Shown here: positions 42,509 through 50,942 of the stretch, piece by piece
Layout: every line of letters starts with the position of its first letter
Numbering within the stretch: position 1 is the stretch's first letter
Source of the DNA: Pseudomonadota bacterium
Lineage (GTDB): Bacteria; Pseudomonadota; Alphaproteobacteria; Rhizobiales; Phreatobacteraceae
Length of the DNA: 64,000 nucleotides
NCBI GenBank assembly: GCA_020161695.1
Contig: JAIUOO010000001.1
Location: 372,001-436,000, forward strand
Direction of reading: 5' to 3'
Made by a program: the position numbers and the translations under genes
Notes under the pieces: generated by a model
Databases searched by the model: none
Seen by the model: only the letters and a program-made list of their open reading frames with translations
Told to the model about the DNA's origin: nothing

Positions 42509-42560
42509 AGAGCATGCCGCGGAAAAGTGGAATCCGGTTTTCCGAGGCCGGCATGCGACC
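42509..42560. repeat. Palindromic intergenic repeat R2 (copy 2)
   Basis: Outer arms GCATGCC (42512-42518) and GGCATGC (42550-42556), inner arms GGAAAA and TTTTCC around GTGGAATCCGG. Same family as the copy at 28370, in the opposite orientation. Confidence 0.82.
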
Positions 42561-42571
42561 TAAAGGATCAG

Positions 42572-42606
42572 AACACGCCGGTGCTCCTGCGAAGGAGCGG
42601 CGTGTT
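42572..42606 (-). terminator. Long hairpin, probable terminator of the DUF2267-like gene
   Basis: AACACGCC/GGCGTGTT plus GCTCCT/AGGAGC form a 14-pair stem with a three-base bulge and a GCGA loop, 33 bases after that gene's stop. The U tract is weak, so it may instead be a processing or barrier hairpin. Confidence 0.5.
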
Positions 42607-42638
42607 CGTGCGGCAGCCGCATGCCTGTCAATGGCCGA

Positions 42639-43025
42639 TCAGACGAACTGGGACAGTCCCGGCGTGCCGGCGACGATCTGGCCCATCACGTCCTCGCCCG
42701 CCTGCTCGCGGCCGAAGGCCATCAGCTCGCGGCCGACCGTGGAGATCTGGCCCATGTCGAGGCCCGCGCCCATCAGGTTGGCGCCGAGGCCCATGATGCC
42801 GCCGCCCATCAGGCCGCCGACCATGCCCATCAGGCCGCCGCTCTCGCCGCTCGAAGCCTGCGCGATCAACTGCTCGGAGCCCGGCAGCGCGGCCAGCATC
42901 TGCTGCACCTGCTCCTGCGGGCCTTCCTTCTGCAGGAAGCCGAGGATCATGCCGACCGCCTTGGAGGCGAGGCCGGAATCGATGCCGGCCGCCGATGCGA
43001 CGCGGTTGATGAGGTCCTCGATCAT
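42639..43025 (-). CDS. DUF2267-like small protein with Gly/Met-rich segment
   Basis: 128 residues from the ATG at 43025 with GGGAGAA upstream. The first 60 residues, MIEDLINRVASAAGIDSGLA then SKAVGMILGFLQKEGPQEQV and MLAALPGSEQLIAQ, resemble DUF2267-type bundles. A Gly/Met-rich run follows (GGLMGMVGGLMGGGIMGLGA) and then a helical tail (ISTVGRELMAFGREQ). Soluble or peripheral by appearance. Role unknown; the exact family number is tentative. Confidence 0.75.
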   Translation of the reverse strand: MIEDLINRVASAAGIDSGLASKAVGMILGFLQKEGPQEQVQQMLAALPGSEQLIAQASSGESGGLMGMVGGLMGGGIMGLGANLMGAGLDMGQISTVGRELMAFGREQAGEDVMGQIVAGTPGLSQFV

Positions 43026-43191
43026 GAAATTCTCCCGACAAATACGGCCGCCGACGGTCGCGCCGGGCCTGATCGCGCGCACTATGGCGATGCACCATGC
43101 GCCCCGCAAGCGGCACATGCCGGGCCTGCGGTTCCGCCGGCGGGCCGATTGTGATTTGCTGGCCGCCAATCATAACCATCGGAGGATCGCC

Positions 43192-43602
43192 ATGTCTCAA
43201 GTCGCAGTCCGGGAGGCCCCGCGCCCCGTCACCCACGACCGCTCCACCGTCGAGGCGGTGATCAATCTCTATCTCGACGGCCTCTACGAGAGCGATGCCG
43301 ACAAGCTGGCCGCCGCCTTCCACCCGACCGCCGACCTGCGCTGGCAGGAAAAGGGCGAGTTCCATGTCCTCACCCGCGACGACTGGCTGGAGCGGGTGCG
43401 CAAGCGGCCCTCGGCCAAGTCGCAGGGCCAGGCGCGCCACGACTTCGTCATGACGGTCGACCGTTCGGACGAATCCACCGTGTTCGTGAAGGTGAAATGC
43501 GCCCTGCCGCCGCGCTTCTTCACCGACTATCTGGTGCTCCTGAAGCTGAACGACGGCTGGCAGGTCGTGTCGAAGGCCTATCGCTACGAGATGAGGGAGT
43601 AG
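43192..43602 (+). CDS. Nuclear transport factor 2-like family protein
   Basis: 136 residues from the ATG at 43192 with CGGAGGA upstream. The SnoaL/NTF2-like cone fold is suggested by VEAVINLYLDGLYESDADKL, AAFHPTADLRW, DDWLERVRKRP and the closing strands FFTDYLVLLKLNDGWQVVSK. It belongs with the lumazine-binding-like (Lumazine_bd_2) group of NTF2-like proteins. Substrate or partner unknown. Divergent from the DUF2267-like gene. Confidence 0.85.
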   Translation: MSQVAVREAPRPVTHDRSTVEAVINLYLDGLYESDADKLAAAFHPTADLRWQEKGEFHVLTRDDWLERVRKRPSAKSQGQARHDFVMTVDRSDESTVFVKVKCALPPRFFTDYLVLLKLNDGWQVVSKAYRYEMRE

Positions 43603-43910
43603 GCGGAACGGGCTTCCCGAAGCCCATACGCCGCCCGGCTCCATGGCCGGGCCTGTCCCGGCTGTGGTTCGTCGGCTCGCTGTTCATTCACCGTACGCCA
43701 CGCATCGTCATGGCCGGGTTTGTCCCGGCCATCCACGACTTGAACGCGGCCGTCGAAGGGAATTCGTGGATGCCCGGGACAGGCCGGGCATGACGTCAAG
43801 AGTTCCGGCTGGTCCGCCCTTGGGCGCAGTTGTCGAACATGCCTGAAACCTACCGGACCAGCGTTACGCTGTCAAGGATCAAAATCCTACAACGGCAATA
43901 ATTCCTTCCG
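43603..43910. other. Gene-free gap of about 300 bases filled by repeat sequence
   Basis: Between convergent genes. It contains R1 copy 6 (43706-43795) and a degenerate fragment at about 43641-43666 (CCATGGCCGGGCCTGTCCCGG). The remainder shows no gene, promoter or terminator that I can support. Confidence 0.6.
43706..43795. repeat. Palindromic intergenic repeat R1 (copy 6)
   Basis: 90 bases from CGTCATGGCCGGGTTTGTCC to ACAGGCCGGGCATGACG; inner CACGACTTGAACGCGG...AATTCGTGGAT. Closely similar to copy 5. Confidence 0.87.
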
Positions 43911-44690
43911 TCAGCACATGTTCGGCTGGCGGGCGCAGCTGGCCCTTGCCCGGATGATGTTCTCGCGCAGCCGGTCGAGCCCGACCGCGCCGACCACCAC
44001 CTCGTCGCCGACGACATAGGTCGGCGTGCCGTTGATGCGCAGCAGTTCGGCGAGGCGGGCGTTCTCGGCGAGCGTCGCGCGCACCTGCGGCGACTGGATG
44101 TCACGCTGGAGGCGGTCCATGTCGGCGCCGATCTCGCGCGCGACCTCGAGCGCGCGCGCGCCGGTCGCCTGGCCGCGCCCGCCCAGCAGCTTCTGGTGGA
44201 ATTCGTAATATTTGGCGCCCTGCACCTGCATCTTCAGCGCCACGGCCACCTGCGCGGCCTCGACCGAGCCCGGGCCAAGGACGGGGAAATCCTTCAGCAC
44301 GAGACGGATGCGCGGGTCGGCGCGCAGCAGCTCGACCGTGTCGGGCAGCGCGCGCTTGCAGAAGCCGCAATTGTAATCGAAGAACTCGACCAGCGTGACG
44401 TCGCCGTTGGGATTGCCGAGCACGACCTGATTGGGCGAGCGGTAGAGCGCGTCGCGGTTGGCGTTGAAGGCTTCCGCCCGCGCCCGGTCCTCCGCCTGCG
44501 CCTGCCGCTTTTCCAGCTCGACCAGCGCCTCCTGCAGGATTTCCGGGTTCCGGAGCAGGTATTCGCGGACGATGGTCTCGATGCGCTGGCGTTCCTCCGC
44601 CGTCGGCGGAGCCGCGGATGACTGCGCCGCCGCGGGGGCGGCGAAAGCCAGAAAGGCAGCAAGGGTCGCGGCGATCATGCGGGTCAGCAT
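43911..44690 (-). CDS. DsbA family periplasmic thiol oxidoreductase
   Basis: 259 residues from the ATG at 44690. A signal peptide (IAATLAAFLAFAAPAAAQ) leads to a helical N-terminal domain (IETIVREYLLRNPEILQEAL) and a DsbA/thioredoxin domain with the redox motif CGFC at 108-111 in EFFDYNCGFCKRALPD and the cis-Pro loop NGTPTYVVGDEV. The N-terminal domain resembles ScsC/Com1-like disulfide isomerases. It lies 26 bases after the M48 protease gene, so both probably serve envelope protein quality control. Confidence 0.93.
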   Translation of the reverse strand: MLTRMIAATLAAFLAFAAPAAAQSSAAPPTAEERQRIETIVREYLLRNPEILQEALVELEKRQAQAEDRARAEAFNANRDALYRSPNQVVLGNPNGDVTLVEFFDYNCGFCKRALPDTVELLRADPRIRLVLKDFPVLGPGSVEAAQVAVALKMQVQGAKYYEFHQKLLGGRGQATGARALEVAREIGADMDRLQRDIQSPQVRATLAENARLAELLRINGTPTYVVGDEVVVGAVGLDRLRENIIRARASCARQPNMC

Positions 44691-44716
44691 GGGGGTATCC
44701 TGGTGTTCAGCCCGCT

Positions 44717-46111
44717 TCAGTTGCGCTGCGGGCGCTGATTGACGATGTCCTCGGCGCGCAGCCATCCCGGCGAGCCGCTCGGCAGCGAGCCTTGCGCGCG
44801 GCGGGCGAGCCCGCGCGCCGTATTCAAATCGCCGTCGTGGAGCGCGGCCTGCGCGGCGGAAAGGTCCGCCTGGCCCCGGTCATTCTTGCGGCCGTAGGCG
44901 ATGGCGAGCTGGCGATAGCCGTCGGCGGCCTCCGGCTCGCGCTGGAGGGCGAGGCGCAGTTCGCGCACGGCCTCGTCGAGCTGGGCGGGATTGCCGGTCG
45001 CGACCAGCGCATGGCCGAGCATGATCCGGATGAGGCCAGCATTGGGCGCCAGCGACACGGCGCGGCGCAGCGCGGGGATGGCCGCCGCCGGCTGGCCGGT
45101 CTCCAGCAGGATCTGTCCCTTGATCTCGTGGAAATAGGGGTTGCCCGGCTGGGCGCGGATCAGTTCGTCCGCCATGGCGGAGGCGCGGTTGCGGTCGCCG
45201 AAACGGAACATCTGGATCGCGCGGGCATAGCGGGCGGGCAGCGAATTGTCGCCCGGCGGGAAGCGGCGGCTGATCGATTCCTGCCGGTCGAGGAAGCCGG
45301 CCAGCTTGGCGCGCGCGAGATTGTGGCGCATCACCCGGTCGGGCGGATCGACGGCGTTGTAGTGCGGGCTCGCCTTGGCCAGCGGCTCGATGATCGCGAC
45401 GCGGTCAGCGGGAATGGGGTGGCTGATCGTGTAGGGATCGGCGCGCCGGGCTGCGAGCATGCTCTCGTTCTGAAGGCGTCGGAAGGTCTCGACCATGCCC
45501 TTGGCCGACTGCCCCGTGGCGTTGAGATAGTTCACCGCCGCGCGGTCGGCCGCGGCTTCCTCGCCGCGCTGGTAGGACAGGAGCGAGCGCATAGCGACAT
45601 GCGGACCGGCCATCAGCACGCCGGGAGCCGCCTCGCCGACACCCGCCGCCCCGCGGCCCATCGTGGCGCCGGCGGCGACGCCCGCCGCGCCGACGATCAT
45701 GCCGAGCGCGGCGATGATCTGGGCGCGCTCGACCGCCTCGCGCAGTCTTGCCAGATGCCCGCCGGCGATATGGCCGGTCTCGTGCGCCATGACGCCGATC
45801 AGTTCGTTCGGCGTGCGCGAATCGAGAATCGCGCCGGCATTGATGAACATGCGCCGGCCATTGGCGACGAAGGCGTTGAAGCCCCGGTCGTTGACGATGA
45901 TGACATTGGTCTGGCTGCCGCCGACGCCGGCGGCGCGGAACAGCGGCCGGGCATAGTCGCGCAGCAGGTTCTCGATCTCGGTGTCGCGGATGATCGGCAG
46001 GCCGCGCGGGGCCTGCGCCTGCGCCGTGCCCGTCTGCGCAAGCCCGGTCAGCGCGATCAGCCCGGCAAGGGCGGTCGCGGCCACGCGGCGCGGAAGGGCA
46101 TCAAACGTCAT
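44717..46111 (-). CDS. M48 family metalloprotease with TPR repeats (BepA-like)
   Basis: 464 residues. A signal peptide (ALAGLIALTGLAQTGTAQAQ) is followed by a zinc protease domain with HETGH at 110-114 (LIGVMAHETGHIAGGHL) and the third ligand region QRGEEAAADRAAV. The C-terminal third has TPR-like helices (AMADELIRAQPGNPYFHEIK, LDEAVRELRLALQREPEAAD). This is the BepA/YfgC layout, a periplasmic protease/chaperone for outer-membrane protein assembly. Start is the ATG at 46111. The dsbA-like gene follows in the same operon. Confidence 0.93.
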   Translation of the reverse strand: MTFDALPRRVAATALAGLIALTGLAQTGTAQAQAPRGLPIIRDTEIENLLRDYARPLFRAAGVGGSQTNVIIVNDRGFNAFVANGRRMFINAGAILDSRTPNELIGVMAHETGHIAGGHLARLREAVERAQIIAALGMIVGAAGVAAGATMGRGAAGVGEAAPGVLMAGPHVAMRSLLSYQRGEEAAADRAAVNYLNATGQSAKGMVETFRRLQNESMLAARRADPYTISHPIPADRVAIIEPLAKASPHYNAVDPPDRVMRHNLARAKLAGFLDRQESISRRFPPGDNSLPARYARAIQMFRFGDRNRASAMADELIRAQPGNPYFHEIKGQILLETGQPAAAIPALRRAVSLAPNAGLIRIMLGHALVATGNPAQLDEAVRELRLALQREPEAADGYRQLAIAYGRKNDRGQADLSAAQAALHDGDLNTARGLARRAQGSLPSGSPGWLRAEDIVNQRPQRN

Positions 46112-46228
46112 CGTTCGCGGAACCTACGGACGGCCTGCTGCGAGGTCAACGCGCGCCGGAATCACGTTCAGGCGAGAACGGTGACCGCCCGGCGCCTCTG
46201 TGATAGGCGCTGTCGCAGCCCCCTGAGG

Positions 46229-46255
46229 CGCCCCTCTTGGCGACCCAAGGGGGCG
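46229..46255. promoter_or_regulatory. Hairpin in the leader of the aminotransferase gene
   Basis: CGCCCC/GGGGCG and TTGG/CCAA form a stem with a small internal mismatch, about 40 bases before the ATG at 46296. Possibly a 5'-leader structure; no known riboswitch class is recognised. Confidence 0.35.
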
Positions 46256-46295
46256 AAACCATGACCGCCCATTCGACACGCCCGAGGATGCCGCC

Positions 46296-47489
46296 ATGTC
46301 GAGAGAAGCCGCTGCCCGCCGGATTCTGGCCCGCCAGCCGCTCCAGCCGACCCGGCGAGGCTCGGTCGCGCCGTTTCTGGTGATGGACGTGATGACCGCC
46401 GCGGCCAGGGCCGAGGCGGAAGGCCGGAGCGTCATCCACATGGAAGTCGGGCAGCCCGCCGCGCCGACCCCGGCGAGCATCCGGCAGGCGGCGGCGAAGG
46501 CCCTGATGGACGGGCAGATCGGCTATACGCTGGCGCTCGGCATACCGGACCTGCGCCAGCGCATCGCCCGCCACTATGCCGAGACGCACGGCGTCGAAGT
46601 GCCGATCGGCCGCATCGCCGTCACGATGGGATCGTCCTCGGCCTTCATCCTGTCCTTCCTCGCCCTGTTCGAGGCCGGTGGGCGGGTGGCCATCGCCAGC
46701 CCCGGCTACCCCGCCTACAAGAACATCCTCGAAGCCCTTGGCTGCGAGGTCGTGTTCATCGAGACGACGGCGGCGACCCGCTATGCCGTCACGCCGGACA
46801 TGCTGGCCGCCGAACACGCGAAAAAGAAGCTCGACGGCATCCTGATCGCCAGTCCCGCCAACCCCACCGGCACGATGATGACGCCGGAGGCGCTGAAGGC
46901 GCTGATCGAGGCAGCGCAGGATCTCGGCATCCGCTTCATCTCGGACGAGATCTATCACGGCCTCTCCTACGAGATGCCCTGCCACACCGCGCTGGAGACG
47001 AGCGACGACGTGGTCGTGATCAACTCCTTCTCGAAATATTACTGCATGACCGGCTGGCGGATCGGCTGGATGGTGGTGCCCGAAAGCCTCGCCCGCTCTG
47101 TCGAGTGCCTCGCGCAGAACCTGTTCATCTCCGCCCCGCAGCTGTCACAGGTCGCAGCGCTTGCCTCGTTCGACGCAACGGCCGAACTGGAGGCGATCAA
47201 GGCTGGATATGCGGCCAACCGGCGTGTGCTGCTGGACGGACTGCCGAAGGCCGGGCTCGACCGGCTGCTGCCGGTGGACGGCGCATTCTACGTCTACGCC
47301 GATGTCGCCAAATACACGAATGACAGCCTCGACTTCGCCCGCCGCATGCTGGCCGAAACCGGCATCGCGGCGACACCGGGTCCGGATTTCGACCCCTATG
47401 GCGGCATGCACGCCATCCGCTTCTCCTTCGCCGGTTCGACGGCGGACATGGAGGAAGCGGTCAGGCGGCTCGGCAGCTGGCTGAAATGA
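46296..47489 (+). CDS. Class I/II PLP-dependent aminotransferase
   Basis: 397 residues. The PLP Lys lies in NSFSKYYCMTGWRIGWMVV (SFSK), and NPTGTMM, FISDEIYHGLSY and GPDFDPYGGMHAIRFSF complete the fold-type I aspartate aminotransferase superfamily pattern. The amino donor and acceptor are not evident. Length is normal. Its stop overlaps the ATG of the pyroglutamyl peptidase gene, so the two are translationally coupled, which hints at peptide or amino-acid recycling. Confidence 0.92.
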   Translation: MSREAAARRILARQPLQPTRRGSVAPFLVMDVMTAAARAEAEGRSVIHMEVGQPAAPTPASIRQAAAKALMDGQIGYTLALGIPDLRQRIARHYAETHGVEVPIGRIAVTMGSSSAFILSFLALFEAGGRVAIASPGYPAYKNILEALGCEVVFIETTAATRYAVTPDMLAAEHAKKKLDGILIASPANPTGTMMTPEALKALIEAAQDLGIRFISDEIYHGLSYEMPCHTALETSDDVVVINSFSKYYCMTGWRIGWMVVPESLARSVECLAQNLFISAPQLSQVAALASFDATAELEAIKAGYAANRRVLLDGLPKAGLDRLLPVDGAFYVYADVAKYTNDSLDFARRMLAETGIAATPGPDFDPYGGMHAIRFSFAGSTADMEEAVRRLGSWLK

Positions 47490-48112
47490 CGACCCTTCTG
47501 GTCACCGGCTTCGGACCCTTTCCCGGCTGGGAGCGCAACCCGACGCCGGCCATGGTGAAAGCGGTGCAGCGCCTGCGCCTGCCCGGCGTCAGGATCGTCG
47601 GCCACGTCTTCAACACGGTCTATGCCGAGGTCACCCGCGACCTGCCCGCGCTGATCGCAAAGCACCGGCCCGATGCGGTGCTGCTGTTTGGCCTTGCCGG
47701 CCGGGCCGGTCATGTCCGCGTCGAGATGCACGCCCACAACGTCACGACGCGGCGTACGAAGGACGCGTCCGGCGCCTTCCATGCCTCGCCGGAGATCGCC
47801 GAGGGTGGCCTGTGGCGCGTCGCGACCGCCTTCCGCTGCGGGCCGCTCGCGGCGCGCCTCCGCCGCGCCGGGCTCAATGCCCGCCCCTCGCCGACCGCCG
47901 GCGAATATCTCTGCAATTTCTCCTACTGGCTGGCGCTGGATGCCGTCGCGAAGCGGCTGGTGCGACGCGCCCTGTTCGTTCACGTGCCGCTGCCCCGCGC
48001 GCCGGGGCACCAGATGCGGCCGGGGCTGCCCCGCCCACTCGGCCGGCTGCCGACACAGGCGGACCTCGACCGCGTCGCCGTCATGGCCGCCCGGGCCATC
48101 ACCGGCCGCTGA
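47486..48112 (+). CDS. pcp: Pyroglutamyl-peptidase I (C15 family)
   Basis: 208 residues. Removes N-terminal pyroglutamate from peptides. The catalytic triad is visible: Glu80 in HVRVEMHAHN, Cys143 in AGEYLCNFSYW and His166 in LFVHVPLP. The start MTTLLVTGFGPFPGWERNPT is the family N-terminus. It overlaps the aminotransferase gene by four bases and ends seven bases from the convergent phosphoesterase gene. Slightly diverged from classic Pcp (the Glu region reads VEMHAHN rather than VERxAxN). Confidence 0.9.
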   Translation: MTTLLVTGFGPFPGWERNPTPAMVKAVQRLRLPGVRIVGHVFNTVYAEVTRDLPALIAKHRPDAVLLFGLAGRAGHVRVEMHAHNVTTRRTKDASGAFHASPEIAEGGLWRVATAFRCGPLAARLRRAGLNARPSPTAGEYLCNFSYWLALDAVAKRLVRRALFVHVPLPRAPGHQMRPGLPRPLGRLPTQADLDRVAVMAARAITGR

Positions 48113-48118
48113 CAGCCC

Positions 48119-48874
48119 TCACGCCATGAAGCCGGTGGCGAGCGCACGGGCCCAGTCGGCCCGGCCGAGGTCGTCTGCGCGCGCTGCAGCCGCACGCCAG
48201 TCATAGGCGATGGCCTTCAGCTCGACCGAGGCGACCTGCCCGGCCGCAATCGTCACGACGGCATAGCGCGCATGGGGCGAGCCGGCTTCCGAAACATGCG
48301 GGCGCGGCGGCGTCGGATCGGAATAGGCTGGCTGGCCGATACTGCCGGGATTGAGCACCAGCGCCCCGCCGGGCAGCGCCAGGACGCGCGCCTGATGGGT
48401 GTGACCGCAAAGGACGAGGCCGACCCGGCCGATGTCGTCCAGCCGCGCCGCCACCGTGCCCGCCGCCTCCGGAACCATCACGCCCTCGCCAGCTCGGTGC
48501 ATCAGGTAGGTGTTGTCGTCGCCGGGTGTCGCGTGGAAGCAGCGGATCGCCAGACCCTCGACCTCAAGGTCCAGCGCCATCGGCAGTCCGCCCAGCCATC
48601 GGCGCTGCGCGTCCGTCAGTTCGTCATGGGCGAAGGCGTCGGAGGGATATTGTTCCGCACGCGGCGTCGTCGCGACCCAGCGGTCGTGATTGCCCCGCAC
48701 GGTCGGCAGGTTCAGCGGGACCAGCCGCTCGGCGGTTTCGCGCGGCCAGAGCGGGCCGGAGACCACGTCGCCGAGATTGACGATGCGTCCGATGCCGGCG
48801 GCGGCGATATCGGCCAGCACCGCGTCGAGGGCGAGAACGTTGCCGTGAATGTCGGCGATGACGGCGATGCGCAT
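48119..48874 (-). CDS. Metallophosphoesterase (YfcE/DUF2851-like calcineurin fold)
   Basis: 251 residues. Binuclear metal motifs are clear: ADIHGN (Asp8, His10), NLGDVVSGP (Asp36), GNHDRW (Asn62, His63) and GHTHQARV. It resembles phosphodiesterases of the YfcE/MJ0936 type acting on small phosphodiesters, with the tail LNPGSIGQPAYSD also conserved. Cytosolic, no signal. It stands alone between pcp and the vapBC module. Confidence 0.92.
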   Translation of the reverse strand: MRIAVIADIHGNVLALDAVLADIAAAGIGRIVNLGDVVSGPLWPRETAERLVPLNLPTVRGNHDRWVATTPRAEQYPSDAFAHDELTDAQRRWLGGLPMALDLEVEGLAIRCFHATPGDDNTYLMHRAGEGVMVPEAAGTVAARLDDIGRVGLVLCGHTHQARVLALPGGALVLNPGSIGQPAYSDPTPPRPHVSEAGSPHARYAVVTIAAGQVASVELKAIAYDWRAAAARADDLGRADWARALATGFMA

Positions 48875-48892
48875 GGCGTGTTGATCGATCCT

Positions 48893-49261
48893 TCAGCCGA
48901 CGGGGGCGGCGATCCCAAGCTCGCCGGCAATCGTCATGAGCCGGCGGTCGCGACTCCAGACTCTCGCTTCGATCATCAGCAGCGCCGATGCGATGAGGTG
49001 GGCATCGACATAGCCGATGCCACGACCATAAAGGCGATGGCGGTCGATGAGGACAAGCACCTCGTCGCGGGTCGCAACCTTCGCTTGCGGCAGGTCGCCA
49101 AACGTCTCCATCAATGCCGGCCGGTTTGCGCCCATCCCCAACAGCAGTTCCCCCAGAACGAACGGATGAACCACAGCCTCCTTGCGAACGAGCAAGGCGG
49201 AAAGCCGCGCGTCGGTCGCACGCAGATGGTCAATCCAGATCGAACTGTCGACCAGGATCAT
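48893..49261 (-). CDS. vapC: VapC toxin, PIN-domain ribonuclease
   Basis: 122 residues. PIN-domain acidic residues: Asp5 in MILVDSSIWIDHLR, Glu38 in FVLGELLLGM, Asp86 in IGYVDAHLIASALL and Asp105 in VWSRDRRLMTIA. It should cleave tRNA or rRNA when not held by VapB. The ATG at 49261 overlaps the antitoxin stop by four bases. All catalytic residues are present, so the module looks active. Transcribed with vapB. Confidence 0.93.
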   Translation of the reverse strand: MILVDSSIWIDHLRATDARLSALLVRKEAVVHPFVLGELLLGMGANRPALMETFGDLPQAKVATRDEVLVLIDRHRLYGRGIGYVDAHLIASALLMIEARVWSRDRRLMTIAGELGIAAPVG

Positions 49262-49455
49262 GCAGCGGCCGAACGCCGCCGGGGGACAGGCCGGATATCC
49301 GGCTCGCTGCCTCCGAGACGCGCCAGGCGTCGCGAGGCCTCCAGTTCGACAAGGGTCTTGAGAGCGTGACGAAGCAATTCCGACCGTTCCTCGATTCCGG
49401 TATATTTCATCGCCTTCTCGACCAGTTCGTCGTCGAGCGTCACGGTGGTGCGCAT
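49258..49455 (-). CDS. vapB: VapB-type antitoxin
   Basis: 65 residues: MRTTVTLDDELVEKAMKYTG then IEERSELLRHALKTLVELEA and a basic tail ending RRRSAAA. The ribbon-helix-helix N-terminus binds operator DNA and the rest binds VapC. It matches the family called type II toxin-antitoxin VapB. Four-base overlap with vapC. Confidence 0.9.
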   Translation of the reverse strand: MRTTVTLDDELVEKAMKYTGIEERSELLRHALKTLVELEASRRLARLGGSEPDIRPVPRRRSAAA

Positions 49456-49587
49456 GGCAACCTCCTGCCTTCTGCATCAAATATCGCATCAGATGATGCG
49501 CCATTCAATGCGTCACGACATCCCATTCCGGCACATCCCGCAGCGGCATGACCCTTGCGCACGCCTCCGCAACCACCGGAGGCATCC

Positions 49588-50919
49588 ATGCTCGCCCGCC
49601 GTTCCTTCCTGTTCGCCGCAGCCGCGACGCTGGCCCTGCCCGCGTCCGCCCGCGCGTCCCAGCTCGACGGCCAGTCGTTCGGCCTGAAGCCCGGCGCCGC
49701 GGAGGACCAGACCCGCAATTTCCAGCGCGCGGTGGAGACCGCCGCCGGTTCGCGCATGCCGCTGCGCCTCGCGCCCGGCGCCTACAAGGTCGGCGAGATC
49801 CGGCTGCCGGCCAATGCCCAGATCGTCGGCGTGCGCGGCGCCACGCGCCTCGTGTTCCAGGGCGGGACGGCCTGCCTCTTCGCCCAGCGCGCCGACATGG
49901 TGACGCTGTCCGGCCTCGTCATCGAGGGCGCTGGCAAGGCCCTGCCGGACCGGCGCGGCCTGATCGTGCTGGAGCATGGCCGGGGCGTGCGCGTCGAGGA
50001 CTGCGAGATCGCCGGCTCGAGCCACCACGGCATCGTGCTGGAAGGCATCGAGGGCCTCGCCCGCGGCAACACGATCTCGGGCGTCGCCAAGGCTGCCATC
50101 GTCGCACTCGACAGCCGCGGCCTGACCATCAGCCAGAACACCATCCGTTCTGCCGCCAATAACGGCATCCTCGTCTGGCGCACGATTGCCGGCGACGACG
50201 GCACCATCGTCGAGGGCAACCGCATCGAGGAGATCGGCGCGCGCGACGGCGGCTCCGGCCAGAACGGCAATGCCGTGAACGTGTTCCGCGCCGGCAACGT
50301 CACCGTCTCCGGCAACCGCATCCGTGGCGCGGCTTTCTCGGCGGTGCGCGCCAACGGTGCGGCCAATGTCGCGATCACCGGCAACAACTGCTCGTCGCTG
50401 GGCGAGGTCGCGGTCTATGTCGAGTTCGGCTTCGAGGGCGCGGTCATCGCCAGCAACATCATCGACGGCGCTGCCCTCGGCATCGTCGCGACGAACTTCA
50501 ACCATGGCGGACGGCTCGCCAACATCCACGGCAACATCATCCGCAACCTCGTGAACAGGCGCCCCGCCGGCACGGATCCAAACGATGTCGCCGGCATCGG
50601 CATCTCGGCGGAGGCAGATGCCGCCATCGCCTCGAACGTCATCGAGGGCGCGCCGACCGCCGGCATCCAGCTCGGCTGGGGTCAGTACCTGCGCGACGTC
50701 TCGGTGACCGCCAACGTCATCAAGGGCGCGCCGGTCGGTATCGCCGTCTCGGTGGCGCCCGGCGCCGGCCAGGCACTGATCGCCGACAATCTCGTGCAGG
50801 GCGCGCGGGTCGGCGCGGTCGTCGGCATGGAATGGACTCGGGCCGTCACCGGCGACATGGCCCGCGAGGGCGTCGGCCGGCATGCCCAGCTCAGCGTTTC
50901 CGGCAACCGGGTGCGCTAA
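49588..50919 (+). CDS. TIGR03808 family Tat-exported repetitive protein (right-handed beta-helix)
   Basis: 443 residues from the ATG at 49588 with CGGAGG upstream. A Tat signal (MLARRSFLFAAAATLALPAS, twin Arg at 4-5) is followed by a beta-helix built of short repeats such as VRVEDCEIAGSSHHGIVLEG, LTISQNTIRSAANNGILVWR and VTVSGNRIRGAAFSAVRANG. The family is restricted to Hyphomicrobiales and its substrate is unknown; pectate-lyase-like or structural roles are possible. Stands alone. Confidence 0.9.
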   Translation: MLARRSFLFAAAATLALPASARASQLDGQSFGLKPGAAEDQTRNFQRAVETAAGSRMPLRLAPGAYKVGEIRLPANAQIVGVRGATRLVFQGGTACLFAQRADMVTLSGLVIEGAGKALPDRRGLIVLEHGRGVRVEDCEIAGSSHHGIVLEGIEGLARGNTISGVAKAAIVALDSRGLTISQNTIRSAANNGILVWRTIAGDDGTIVEGNRIEEIGARDGGSGQNGNAVNVFRAGNVTVSGNRIRGAAFSAVRANGAANVAITGNNCSSLGEVAVYVEFGFEGAVIASNIIDGAALGIVATNFNHGGRLANIHGNIIRNLVNRRPAGTDPNDVAGIGISAEADAAIASNVIEGAPTAGIQLGWGQYLRDVSVTANVIKGAPVGIAVSVAPGAGQALIADNLVQGARVGAVVGMEWTRAVTGDMAREGVGRHAQLSVSGNRVR

Positions 50920-50942
50920 CCCCGTTCGGGGCCTGCGTCACG

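Noticed and set aside
4618..43795. Evenly repeated palindromes considered as a CRISPR array
   Set aside because: Copies are far apart in separate gaps, not clustered with spacers, and no cas genes are present.
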